DNA of 64,000 nt from Actinokineospora xionganensis (GTDB taxonomy: Bacteria > Actinomycetota > Actinomycetes > Mycobacteriales > Pseudonocardiaceae): contig NZ_JABVED010000006.1 of assembly GCF_014323725.1 (NCBI RefSeq), positions 62,001 to 126,000 on the forward strand, read 5' to 3'. Numbering within the stretch: the first letter of the stretch is position 1; each line of letters starts with the position of its first letter. Under the pieces are notes generated by a model. The model saw only the letters and a list, made by a program, of their open reading frames with translations, was not told the origin of the DNA and made no database searches. Position numbers and translations under genes: made by a program. Below are positions 8,616-17,338 of the stretch, one piece after another.

Positions 8616-9137
8616 GTGCTCCGCGACGCGACACCGGCCGACGCGCACGCCGTCGCCGACGTGCTGGTGCGGTCCTGGCGGGCCGCCTACCGCGCACTGC
8701 TCCCCGACGAGGTCCTGGCCGGACTGTCCGTCCCCGAGCGGGAGCGGTTCTGGGCGGATGTTCTCTCCGCCCGCCCGCCGCACACCCACATGGTCGTCGC
8801 GACCATCGAGGACGCCGTCGTCGGCTTCGCCGCCACCGGGCCGCCGCTCGTGCCCGCCGACCGCGCCGACCCCACGCTCGGCGACCTCTACGCGCTCTAC
8901 CTCGCCCCCGACGTCTGGCGCCGGGGCATCGGCACGCGGCTGCACGCCGCCGCCCTCGACCGGCTGCGGTCCTGCGGCTTCACCCACGCTGGGCTGTGGG
9001 TTCTCGACACCAACGAGGCCGCTCTGGGCTTCTACCGCCGCCACGGCTGGACCGAGACCGGACGGTCCCAGCTCGACCGCGGACCCGGCGACACCGAGCT
9101 GCACGAACGACGGCTGCACCGCGACCTGAGCGACTGA
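8616..9137 (+). CDS. GNAT family N-acetyltransferase
   Basis: A 173-residue acetyltransferase of the GCN5-related family, transferring acetyl from acetyl-CoA to an unknown amine. The central strand-helix with the CoA-binding motif A is visible as LYLAPDVWRRGIGTRLHAAA (RxxGxG/A type), followed by LWVLDTNEAALGFYRRHGWT, the typical motif B with the family's terminal tyrosine region. GTG at 8616 gives the standard VLRDATPADAHAVADV N-terminus, but no good ribosome-binding site stands before it, so the start is uncertain. It lies 8 bases after the sialidase pseudogene stop and may have been that gene's downstream partner. Confidence 0.85.
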   Translation: MLRDATPADAHAVADVLVRSWRAAYRALLPDEVLAGLSVPERERFWADVLSARPPHTHMVVATIEDAVVGFAATGPPLVPADRADPTLGDLYALYLAPDVWRRGIGTRLHAAALDRLRSCGFTHAGLWVLDTNEAALGFYRRHGWTETGRSQLDRGPGDTELHERRLHRDLSD

Positions 9138-9167
9138 ACGCGGCACCGGGACGCTCCGGCGCCGCGT
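9138..9167. terminator. Hairpin between convergent genes
   Basis: An interrupted stem formed by ACGCGGC-CCGG and CCGG-GCCGCGT lies directly after the GNAT stop and just before the stop of the convergent lipoprotein gene. It ends GTCTTC with little T enrichment. It is a likely bidirectional terminator by position. Confidence 0.45.
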
Positions 9168-9171
9168 GTCT

Positions 9172-9630
9172 TCAGCCGACTGTCAATGCCGCGTCGGCGC
9201 GTGCCCGGCAGTACTGGACACCGCCGATCTTGTTGATCGGGTTGAACTCCACCGAGTACCCGTCGACGCGTTCGTCGCTGAACGCCAGCCCGTCGACGCC
9301 CGCCTGGCGGCGGTACCGGGCCACGCCGTCGACGCCGGTCGTCGAGGCACCCACTCTCCGGCCGACGGCCTTCTCACCGGTTTTGCCGACGGCGATGAAG
9401 TAGGCCAACTCGGCCCCTTCGACCGGCTTGCCCCCGGCCGTCATCGTCGCCGTCAAGGTCAGTGGGGCGACCGGATCGCTCACCCGCACGCCTTCCACGG
9501 CGATGGCGGTCTCCGTGCACGATCCCGATCCCGGCTCGGTGCCGCACGCGGCCAGTGCGGTCGCGGCGACCAGCACCGCCAGGAGCCCCGCGGCGCGGAG
9601 CCCCCGGCGGTCAGGCTTGCTCGATGTCAT
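9172..9630 (-). CDS. Small lipoprotein of unknown function
   Basis: A 152-residue predicted lipoprotein. The N-terminus has basic residues, a hydrophobic stretch and the lipobox LAAC at about residue 29, so the mature protein would be lipid-anchored outside the membrane. The mature part (APLTLTATMTAGGKPVEGAE and onward to a DGVARY turn) resembles an Ig-like or adhesion-type beta-sandwich, without a firm family match. The ATG at 9628-9630 is 4 bases beyond the stop of the 1940-residue protein upstream, so the two genes form an operon. The lipoprotein may anchor or assist that giant secreted protein; this is inference from order only. Confidence 0.75.
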   Translation of the reverse strand: MTSSKPDRRGLRAAGLLAVLVAATALAACGTEPGSGSCTETAIAVEGVRVSDPVAPLTLTATMTAGGKPVEGAELAYFIAVGKTGEKAVGRRVGASTTGVDGVARYRRQAGVDGLAFSDERVDGYSVEFNPINKIGGVQYCRARADAALTVG

Positions 9631-9634
9631 GCGC

Positions 9635-12600
9635 TCAGCATCCACCGGCGGACCAGTCGTACGCAGCCCGAGCGGCCGGTTCGTTGAACGGATGTGTGTA
9701 ATACGCGGTGAGCATGTCGATGCCGAATGACATGTCCTTCGGGTCGATGCCCAGCGGCGACGGGACCGGGTCGAGGTAGTTCAACGTCCGCCGGACGGTC
9801 TGCCCCGGCGTGCCGTCGATGGTGATCTCGTTCTCGCTGGTCGCGAACTTGCCGGGCAGGGTGCTGACCGCCAGGCAGGCCACCGAGAAGTCGAACTTGC
9901 GCGACAGCCGCAGCTCCTGGTCGGCGAGGTGGAACCGGATCGCCCTGATGGTGTTGCTCTTGTCCAGCTTGAGCTTCACCTCCTGGTCCGGGCCCGGGAT
10001 GTCGACGTGGAACTTGAGGTCGACGTCCGGCTCGATGGTCAGCCCGCCGAACTTCAGGTAGACCTTGTCGAAGTCACCCTCGATGCCCGTCGTGAGATAG
10101 CTCAGGTTCGCGCCGGGCACGAAGCGGATCCGCTTGAACCCGCTGAGGACGAGCTGGAAGTCCTCGATCTCGATCTTCGGCACCCCCGCGTACCCGGTGA
10201 GGGTTCCCTTGGCGTTGCCCACGGGCGTGTCCTCGTTGAAGACCTCCAGGTCGATCTGCTGCACCGCGTACGACGTGTGGACCGTCGCACCCAGCTTGAG
10301 TTCGGCGGTCTTCGGCGTGGAGTCGACCGCGACCGAGGTGTCCTCGTTGAGCACCACGGTGGTGGTCGCGCCGAGATCGGTGAACCCGGCGTACGCGTTG
10401 CCCGCCAACGGGATGTTCACCCCGCCGATCGGGAACGCCTTGATCAGCTCGCCCTCGATCTCCGCCGATCCGTCCAGTGTGGACTGTGCGGCGTCCGCGG
10501 CAGACTTGCCGTTGTAGGTGATGGTCGGGGCGCCGACGGCACCCTTGCCGAACCCGGTGATCTCGAAGTCGAGCTTCGCCGGGACATCGGTGACAGAGAG
10601 CCGCCCGGAGGCCGGGTCGCCCTGCAGCGCCGCGGTGACGTGCGCGGTCAGGCTGCCGATGCCCTCGGACGCGACGGCCCGGACCGTGCTCTTCGAGCCG
10701 AAGATCCCGTTCACCGTCACCTTGCCCGGCACGTTCGACAGGTTCGCCGCGCCGTACACGGTCCCGAAGTCCGCCGTCTTCGCCTCCACCCGCACGTCCA
10801 CCCCGCCCAGCGATGCGCCGTGCGCGTCGTGGGCATAGGTGAAGCCGCGCGGGTCGGCGTCAGCCGGGTGGAACGGGCCCACCGTGAGGTGGTTCAGCGT
10901 CGGCGTCAGCCCGGAGAGGGTGACCAGTCCCGCCGCGTGCGGAACCTTTTCCACCAGGCCGTCGAGGGACGTGTAAAGCCGCAGCGCGCCACCCGCGGGG
11001 CTGTACTCGGTGAGGTCGACCTGCTTGGTCTTCAAGTCGACCGTGACCGTCTTCGGCAGACCCGGCAGGTTGACCGTGGCCACCGCGCCGAAGCAGCTCG
11101 CGAACAGCGTGCAGAACGGGCTTTCGTCCTTCACGCAGCCCGCGCCGCTCTGGCACGACCGGCCCCGGGCGGCGATGCCGTTCTCGAACAGCGGCGCCCC
11201 AAGACCGTTGAGCGCGGCGACCTTGCCGAGGTAGGCCTCGGCCTGGAAGCCCGCCTGCTTGTCGGCCTTGTAGGTGACCTTGCCCGCGGTCATACCGATC
11301 TCGACGGTGTTCGGGGTGTCGAGCAGCGCGGTCGCGGCGATCCGGGTGTCGTCGGCGCCGTTCGCGGCGAACACCGCGTCGCCGTCGAACGCGATCCTGG
11401 TCGCGCCCATGTCGAGCGTGGCCTTGGACCCGGTCTTGTCCTTCGTGTAGGTCACCGACCGCAGCCCGGCGATCAGCGCGCTGCCGTCCATGTCGCCGGT
11501 CAGCTCGCGGAAGTGCCCGGCGAAGTGCGGTCCGACCGGGGACGTCGCGCCTCCGTGGTTGGTCACCGCGAAGGCCGCCGACCCGAGCGGGGCCACCGCG
11601 TCAAGCCGGTAGTTCCCGTCGGCCCAGTCGGCGGTGAACTTCGCCGGGATGTCCCGCAGGTCCCCATAAGCCGACCAGTTGCGGCCCGCCACGGGAATGT
11701 CACGCACCAGCGCGGTGACCGCGCTGATCGGCGCGGACATGGTGACCTCGGCGTGCTTGGCGGTCGCGTCGACCAGCACGTCCGCCTCAGCGGGAACACC
11801 CCGAACGGCCGCCCGCAGGTGCCCGACGCGGTCGCCGGTCACCGTCAGCGCGATCTCGTCGACCGACGCGGAGTTGCGCATGCTCAGCGACGTCCGGTCG
11901 CCCAGCCGGCCCGTGACCCGCATTGACGCGGGCAGCTTCGATACCGACGCTTTGCCGCGCAGCAAAGGGAATCGCTGGTCGGTGGTGCGCGCGTCGACGT
12001 CGAGCGTCAGCGTGCCGAGCGCACCGGAGGCGGTGTAGCCGACGTCGACCTTGCCGCCGCCGACGTCGATCGGCCCGACCGTCAGGTCGACCGGCGACGG
12101 CACACCGGCCAGGATCGCCATGGCCTTGAAGTCGGGCAAGGCGTCGACCAGCCCGTGCACGCCGATATAGGCCTGCAGCGGGCCGGTGGGCCGGTAGTCA
12201 TCCAGCACGACGGTGCGCGTGTTCATGTCGACGGTGATGGCGGTCGGCAGCCCGGGCAGGCTGACCGTGCCGACCACGCCGAAGCAGCGCGGGAACGTCT
12301 TGCAGAACGCGCTTTCGTCGCGTTCACACCCCGTGCCGTCGGTACAGCCGCGCGCCACGGCGGCGACACCGTTGCCGAACAGCGGAGCGCCCAACCCGTT
12401 GAGGGCGGCGATCTTGCCGAAGGCGACGTCGAGCGCGAGGCCGATGTCGCGGTTCGCGCCGTAGCTGAGCTTGCCGTCGCCGTAGTCGACCCGGATGGTG
12501 CTCGGGAGGTTGTCGACCCGGCCGGCCACGGCGAACTTGGTGTCGTCGACAGTGCTGTCGGTGTCGACCGCGAGGATGGCCTCGGCGTCGACGAAGACGG

Positions 12601-15457
12601 GCGCTCCCCCGGTGTCGGTGTCGAGCCTGAAGGTCTGGTTGCCCTCGGTCTTGGAGTACTCGACGTGGGAGAGGTTGCGCACCCGCATGCTCGCGTCGAG
12701 ATCACTCGTCGACTGTCGATAGTGGACAGCGGCGTGCAGACCCGTCGGCGCGACGGTGTCGCGGTGGTTGGTCACCGCGAGCCGGGCCGAGCCCAGCGGC
12801 GCGGTAATGGCCCGGAACCGGTAGTTTCCGTCGGCCCAGTCCGCGTCGAACTCGGTCGGGATGTTCCCGAACTCGGTGATCGCGGTCCAGTCGCGGCCAC
12901 CGAGCGGAGCCCGCGCGACGACGTTGATGCCGTCCATTGTCTCGGCGAGAGCGCCCTGCAGGTGCTTGGCCTCAAGGTCGACGAGCACATCGACGCTGGT
13001 CGGGACGCCGGTTGTCAGCGCGGACAGGTAGTGGTCGTCGCTGGGCCGCAGGGTCTCGATGTGCGCGAGGCTCGCGAACAGCTCGATCCGCGGGATGCGA
13101 CTGGACGCCTTGTAGAGCAGCCGCGGTTTGGCCCCGACGTCATAGGTCAGGTCCACAATGGACGGCAGCTCGTGCACGGTGCCGAACAGCGTCGGCCCGC
13201 TGCGGGTGTTCGTGTACGCGACATGCAACCGGTGGATCACATCGCTTGCCCGGTAGGAGATCTTCCGGTTCGCCGTGTCGGCGTCGACCGACAGGGTGGT
13301 GGGCAGGTTGGAGACCTCCAGCCTGGCCTTGTGCACGCCGTCGATGTCTCCCGCGCCGACGAACCCCTGGCCGCCCGGCTCGAACACGGTGTCGAGCCGC
13401 GGGTGGCTGTCGTAGTAGGCGTCGACCCGTTTGAGCCCGGAGATCCGGGCGCTGGCGCCGATCTTCTGGTCGCGGGTGATCACGGTGGCGTGGTCGCCGT
13501 CGAGTGGCGCGTAGTCGCCGAGGTTCTTGGAGAACGCCAGCGCGGCGGACCCGATGGCCTGCTCGGCCTTCAGGTCGACATGACTCGCAGCCCGGTCGAC
13601 CAGGACGTCGAGCCGGGTCGGCAGATCCCGCAGTGAGCCACGGCCGACGATCGCCGGATCGCGGTCGTAGAAGTTCACGTCCAGGGCGGCAAGACGGCTG
13701 CTCGCGGTGTAGTTCGTGGTGATCTTGTCCTGGGCGGTCTTGAAGTTCGCGTGCCAGGTCGCGGGCACCGCCTTCGCGCCCGCCTGCAGCGCCCAGTCGA
13801 GTCTCTGTCCTGAGTAGACGTAATCGGCGAACAGGACGTCGTCGATGCTGGAGTCGGCCCGGTAGTCGACATCGGCCTCCCCGCCGCCAACCGGCCTGGT
13901 CACCGTCGCCGAGACCGTTGTCGGGAGGGTGTCGACCTTGAGCTGGTCGAACCGGCTCGACTCGGGCCGGTTGGACAGGACCTGCGCGTCGAGGTGGGTG
14001 CGAACGTTGCCGCTGGAGTCGACAGTGGCGCGCATACCTCTGTCGGCCGCGCCCGGATCGATGTAGGCGTGGGCGTGGAAGAAGTTGGGCACCGGGGAGA
14101 ACCGGCTGCTCGCGACCGTCGGGTCGTAGGCGTCGCCCCGGTTGTCGTCACGCACGGACGCCATGCCCGCGGTGATCGCCATCGAGTCCCCAGCGCCGAC
14201 GGAGAGCAAGGTCGCCTTGATGTCGAAGATGCCCTGCAGCGCGCGGATCGGGTTGAGGGTGAAGATGCCCAGGGTGCCGGTGGGCAGGCTGCTGCCCCGG
14301 CGGTAGCCGTCGAAGCCCAGCGAAAGCCGCTTGCGGCTGGGGATGTCGTAGACGGCCCACACGTGGCCGGGCAGGTCGCGGCCCGCGAACTCGCTGGTCG
14401 GCAGGCGCAGTTGGAGGAAGGCGAGACCCACGTTGATAAGGTCGAGCAGCGCGGTCAGCTTCTGCTGCAGGGTCGCGTTCAGGCCGCGCAGCAGGTCGTC
14501 GAGCGCGAGCTTCTCCAGCAGCCACTCCGGGTGCAGTATCGCGTTCAGCGGGTCCTTGAGCAGTTCGACCAGCACGTTGAGCCGGTCGGTCACGTCCTTG
14601 ATCTGGCGCTCCAGGTCGAGGAGCTCGCGGACCGGGCCGAGGATGTCGCCGACCGCGACCGCGGGCAGCAGATCGGCCAGCACGTCCGGGGTGCGGTCGC
14701 CGGTGACGTCGACGATCGCGGGGACGCCGAGCGGCAGCGTGAGCGAGCAGGAGACCTGCTTGGTCGCGGACTCGGAGCACACGCGGTAGGTGATGCGCGG
14801 GATGCCGTCGGGCAGTTCGTTCAGCAGTGCCAACGGGTCCACGGGCAGCGGCGGCGGGATGTTGCCCGACAGCAGCGCGTCGATCAGTTCCTGAATGGTC
14901 GCGGGCCTGGTCGGGTCGATGACCTGCGCGGAGGACACCTGCGGCTGCAGCTTCGTCGCGTCGAGGTCGGGTGTGCCGTCGGCCTTGAGGCGTCCAGCCC
15001 GGCCCAACGTCGCCAGGGCGTCGCGCGCGGTGGCGTCGACCAACTCCTGGCCGGGACGCTGCGGCATGGTCAGCGGGTAGGGCGACACCGGCGGCTGCGG
15101 GGTCACCGGCGCGCGCTCGATCGGCACCTTCCCCGGCGCCGGGTTGAGCCCCGGAAGTGGCTGGATGTCCTGCAGCGCCTTGGATTTCTCCCGGTCGACG
15201 GGCACGTGGCCGTCCGGCCCGACGTCGATCGGCCCGAGATCGGGCACGTCGAGCACGGCCGCGCCGGGCGCGCTCGGCGCGAGCGGCTGTGGTGGCGGCT
15301 CGGCGGGCGCGGCCGGTGTGACCGGACTCGGTGCGGTCGGTGTCGGTGTCGGCGGTGTCGGTTCGGCGGCGGCGCTCACGCCGAGCCCGACTTGTCCGAC
15401 CACGGCGACCGAGGCGACGAAGGCGCGCAGAACCGTACGACGGGAATTCCTGAACAC
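9635..15457 (-). CDS. Giant secreted repeat protein, 1940 residues
   Basis: A large predicted extracellular protein. GTG at 15455-15457 follows GGGGAG, and the product starts with a signal peptide (RRTVLRAFVASVAVVGQVGL, then cleavage after SAAA). A proline/threonine-rich linker (about residues 35-80) and a helical region follow. From about residue 400 to 1500 there are many beta-rich imperfect repeats with a recurring LPxxxxVD motif. Two long copies of about 270 residues, encoded near 12181-13010 and 10990-11800, share ADWADGNYR, APLGSA, ALNGLGAPLF and a conserved four-cysteine patch (C-x5-C-x5-FC-x5-CFG). The last residue is Cys. There is no LPXTG sorting signal. The function is unknown; an elongated surface or matrix protein is plausible. 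Open frames on other strands in this region are shadows. Confidence 0.8.
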   Translation of the reverse strand: MFRNSRRTVLRAFVASVAVVGQVGLGVSAAAEPTPPTPTPTAPSPVTPAAPAEPPPQPLAPSAPGAAVLDVPDLGPIDVGPDGHVPVDREKSKALQDIQPLPGLNPAPGKVPIERAPVTPQPPVSPYPLTMPQRPGQELVDATARDALATLGRAGRLKADGTPDLDATKLQPQVSSAQVIDPTRPATIQELIDALLSGNIPPPLPVDPLALLNELPDGIPRITYRVCSESATKQVSCSLTLPLGVPAIVDVTGDRTPDVLADLLPAVAVGDILGPVRELLDLERQIKDVTDRLNVLVELLKDPLNAILHPEWLLEKLALDDLLRGLNATLQQKLTALLDLINVGLAFLQLRLPTSEFAGRDLPGHVWAVYDIPSRKRLSLGFDGYRRGSSLPTGTLGIFTLNPIRALQGIFDIKATLLSVGAGDSMAITAGMASVRDDNRGDAYDPTVASSRFSPVPNFFHAHAYIDPGAADRGMRATVDSSGNVRTHLDAQVLSNRPESSRFDQLKVDTLPTTVSATVTRPVGGGEADVDYRADSSIDDVLFADYVYSGQRLDWALQAGAKAVPATWHANFKTAQDKITTNYTASSRLAALDVNFYDRDPAIVGRGSLRDLPTRLDVLVDRAASHVDLKAEQAIGSAALAFSKNLGDYAPLDGDHATVITRDQKIGASARISGLKRVDAYYDSHPRLDTVFEPGGQGFVGAGDIDGVHKARLEVSNLPTTLSVDADTANRKISYRASDVIHRLHVAYTNTRSGPTLFGTVHELPSIVDLTYDVGAKPRLLYKASSRIPRIELFASLAHIETLRPSDDHYLSALTTGVPTSVDVLVDLEAKHLQGALAETMDGINVVARAPLGGRDWTAITEFGNIPTEFDADWADGNYRFRAITAPLGSARLAVTNHRDTVAPTGLHAAVHYRQSTSDLDASMRVRNLSHVEYSKTEGNQTFRLDTDTGGAPVFVDAEAILAVDTDSTVDDTKFAVAGRVDNLPSTIRVDYGDGKLSYGANRDIGLALDVAFGKIAALNGLGAPLFGNGVAAVARGCTDGTGCERDESAFCKTFPRCFGVVGTVSLPGLPTAITVDMNTRTVVLDDYRPTGPLQAYIGVHGLVDALPDFKAMAILAGVPSPVDLTVGPIDVGGGKVDVGYTASGALGTLTLDVDARTTDQRFPLLRGKASVSKLPASMRVTGRLGDRTSLSMRNSASVDEIALTVTGDRVGHLRAAVRGVPAEADVLVDATAKHAEVTMSAPISAVTALVRDIPVAGRNWSAYGDLRDIPAKFTADWADGNYRLDAVAPLGSAAFAVTNHGGATSPVGPHFAGHFRELTGDMDGSALIAGLRSVTYTKDKTGSKATLDMGATRIAFDGDAVFAANGADDTRIAATALLDTPNTVEIGMTAGKVTYKADKQAGFQAEAYLGKVAALNGLGAPLFENGIAARGRSCQSGAGCVKDESPFCTLFASCFGAVATVNLPGLPKTVTVDLKTKQVDLTEYSPAGGALRLYTSLDGLVEKVPHAAGLVTLSGLTPTLNHLTVGPFHPADADPRGFTYAHDAHGASLGGVDVRVEAKTADFGTVYGAANLSNVPGKVTVNGIFGSKSTVRAVASEGIGSLTAHVTAALQGDPASGRLSVTDVPAKLDFEITGFGKGAVGAPTITYNGKSAADAAQSTLDGSAEIEGELIKAFPIGGVNIPLAGNAYAGFTDLGATTTVVLNEDTSVAVDSTPKTAELKLGATVHTSYAVQQIDLEVFNEDTPVGNAKGTLTGYAGVPKIEIEDFQLVLSGFKRIRFVPGANLSYLTTGIEGDFDKVYLKFGGLTIEPDVDLKFHVDIPGPDQEVKLKLDKSNTIRAIRFHLADQELRLSRKFDFSVACLAVSTLPGKFATSENEITIDGTPGQTVRRTLNYLDPVPSPLGIDPKDMSFGIDMLTAYYTHPFNEPAARAAYDWSAGGC
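10990..13010 (-). repeat. Two approx. 270-residue internal repeats within the giant protein gene
   Basis: Copy 1 (about 12181-13010) and copy 2 (about 10990-11800) encode the same order of landmarks: VDVLVD-xAKH or ADVLVD-xAKH, GRxW, ADWADGNYR, APLGSA, VTNH, LNGLGAPLFxNG, the four-cysteine patch, then LPGLPxxxTVD. The identity is partial (diverged), so this is an old duplication. A spacer of roughly 125 residues separates the copies. Confidence 0.75.
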
Positions 15458-15712
15458 TGCTGCTCCCCATGCAGTCAGAGAAGGCCCCCCACGGACCCCC
15501 CGATCCAATTTCTCCCGTCGATCACGGAACCACCGCCGGACGACGCCCGTCAATACGCCATTCGTACGAGTTGATCCACACCATGCGGCCCCGCGTCCGA
15601 CCCCCGCGCGGTCCGCCCACTTCAGGGCGTCTCGTTGGGCTATTCGGAGTAATTCGCGTGGATCGGGGTACACGTTGCTCAGGGACCGACGGCCCCGACA
15701 GCAGACCCGAGT

Positions 15713-16246
15713 GTGGAGGCCACTGTGGTCGAGCACCGAACATCCGTCCACCAACGGTTCGCACCAGCGCACGACGCCCTGGTCAGAACGAGTTGCACGC
15801 CGCCACTGGGCCAACACCTGCGCATCGCCATGGACAAAGTGCTGGGCGAGCTGGCAGGCCCCACCGAACCCGACCGGGTGACCCTGCGCGAACTCGACGA
15901 CCTGCTGGTGGCCGGGCTCGCGTGGGCGGCGGCCACCGGCGACACCTGCCGCATCCAGTCCGCCGTCCAGGCTGTGCGAGTGGCCCGAGAGAAGCTCGTC
16001 GGCGACGGCGACGGCGACGGCGTCGACCCGGCCGGGGCCAGGAGCGCGCTGCTCGCCGCTCGCGAGCGCCTCGGTCGCCCACCGGCCGAACGGCGTGGCG
16101 CTCCCGTCCCGCGCACCGAGACCGACACAGAACGCGACCTGTCTCGCCGATACCGGGCCGCCCACCCGCCCGAGCCGCCCGGGGAGGACACCGCTCCCAC
16201 CGGCGATGGAGCCGACAAGGCGGCGCCCGCCCGGTCTCGCCCCTGA
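15713..16246 (+). CDS. Hypothetical protein, 177 residues
   Basis: Codon third positions are strongly G/C-biased throughout, supporting a real gene on the plus strand divergent from the giant protein gene. GTG at 15713 is the probable start; a second in-frame GTG lies at 15725. Residues about 30-115 are helical and charged (LGQHLRIAMDKVLGELAGPT, then LDDLLVAGLAWAAATGDTC). The C-terminal 60 residues are Pro/Arg/Asp-rich and likely disordered. No signal peptide, membrane segment or known domain is seen. Confidence 0.6.
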   Translation: MEATVVEHRTSVHQRFAPAHDALVRTSCTPPLGQHLRIAMDKVLGELAGPTEPDRVTLRELDDLLVAGLAWAAATGDTCRIQSAVQAVRVAREKLVGDGDGDGVDPAGARSALLAARERLGRPPAERRGAPVPRTETDTERDLSRRYRAAHPPEPPGEDTAPTGDGADKAAPARSRP

Positions 16247-16340
16247 CCGTCCATCGTGGATGGTGGCTCGGCGCGGCCGAGCTGCCCGGGGCCACCCAGG
16301 ACGAAACGTCACGTGGGCAGGCGGCAGTGGCGTCGCTGGG

Positions 16341-16772
16341 TCAGCCGAATCGGGCGACGAATCGTTTCTGCCATGGGGTCTCGACGGCCCGGTGCGAGTA
16401 GTTCTCGCGCACGTAGGCGACAGCCTTGTCGGCCGGAACGCCGTCGAGGACGACAAGGCAGGACATCGCGGTGCCGGTTCGCCCGAAGCCGCCGCCGCAG
16501 GCGATCTCGACGCGTTCACCCTCAGCCCGCCTCAGCACTTCCCGCAAGGCGTCGGCGAAGGCCACGGGGTCCGACGGCAGCCAGAAGTCCTTCCACCGCA
16601 CCCATCGGCTTTCCCAGTCGGGCTTGACGGGCTCTTTTCCCTGCAGGTAGATCCCGAACTCGGGCAGCCGACCCTCGGGAAGCGGGTTTCTCAGCCCCCG
16701 GCCGCGCACGAGCAATCCGGACGGAAGCCGCAGCAATCCGGGCGTGTCCGCGGCCCAGGTCTCCATCGTCAC
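16341..16772 (-). CDS. Protein-tyrosine-phosphatase-like protein
   Basis: A 143-residue cytoplasmic protein carrying the phosphatase loop ACGGGFGRTGTAMSCL, which fits C-x-x-G-x-x-R-T. The usual His before the nucleophilic Cys is Ala. The loop sits at about residues 84-98 and is followed by two helices, including AVAYVRENYSHRAVETPWQK, typical of dual-specificity-type folds. An FWLPSD-containing stretch precedes it where a general-acid Asp could lie. GTG at 16772 is chosen because AGGA stands 6 bases upstream; ATG at 16766 is the alternative. The substrate is unknown. Confidence 0.75.
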   Translation of the reverse strand: MTMETWAADTPGLLRLPSGLLVRGRGLRNPLPEGRLPEFGIYLQGKEPVKPDWESRWVRWKDFWLPSDPVAFADALREVLRRAEGERVEIACGGGFGRTGTAMSCLVVLDGVPADKAVAYVRENYSHRAVETPWQKRFVARFG

Positions 16773-16860
16773 TCGACGTCCTTTCGATGCGTGGGTCGAC
16801 TGTTTCACCGACTGGTCCTCGGGAGTTGTCGCGGAGACGTCACAGGCTCACCATCGGTGT

Positions 16861-17292
16861 ATGACCAGGTACGTCGCCACGCGGCGCGAGGTCGAACAGG
16901 CGAAGGCTGTCATGACCGCCGTGCTTGCGGACTTCTGCTCCGCGTTCGAACGGCGTGACACCGATGCCGTGATACGCCTCGATACGCCTCGTCGGGTCGG
17001 ACCCGGCGCTCATCGTCGTCACGTCCGAGGAGGCGATCCTCCGCGGTCCCGGAGAACTCAAGGCGTTCCTGCGCCGCTGCGAGCAGGGCGCCACCACCTA
17101 CGCCTGGACCTGGGAACGCTACGACGCCAGGGTGTCCGGGCAGGTCGGCTGGCTGCTGGCGCAGGGCTGGGAGACCGCGACGGCCACCGACCACGCCGAA
17201 CGCCACGCCTACCGCATGACAATGGCCTTCGAACAGCGCGGGAGCAGTGGATCCCCGTGCTGGTACACGGCTCGTCGCCGCACCAGCCGTAG
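16861..17292 (+). pseudogene. NTF2/SnoaL-like (DUF4440-type) gene broken by two frameshifts
   Basis: The reading starts at ATG 16861 (MTRYVATRREVEQAKAVMTA, then FERRDTDAVIRL) and fails where the 10-mer GATACGCCTC occurs twice in tandem (16971-16980 and 16981-16990). Removing one copy restores VIRLVGSDPALIVVTSEEAI, ATTYAWTWERYDARVSG and HAYRMTMAFEQRG. A second shift near 17238 (a G apparently lost in a GGG run) returns to the first frame, giving EQWIPVLVHGSSPHQP and TAG. The two shifts sum to zero, so an intact-looking but scrambled frame remains. The fold assignment is from the AFERRD and W-rich pattern and is moderate. Confidence 0.65.
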
Positions 17293-17338
17293 GACTCGCC
17301 CGGCGTTTGCAGCCAACCGACAGGCCCGACTCACCGGG

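Noticed and set aside
15458-16519. N-terminal extension of the giant secreted protein to position 16519
   Set aside because: The extension is antisense to a GC3-biased plus-strand gene, lacks a signal sequence, and the GTG at 15457 has both a ribosome-binding site and a signal peptide.
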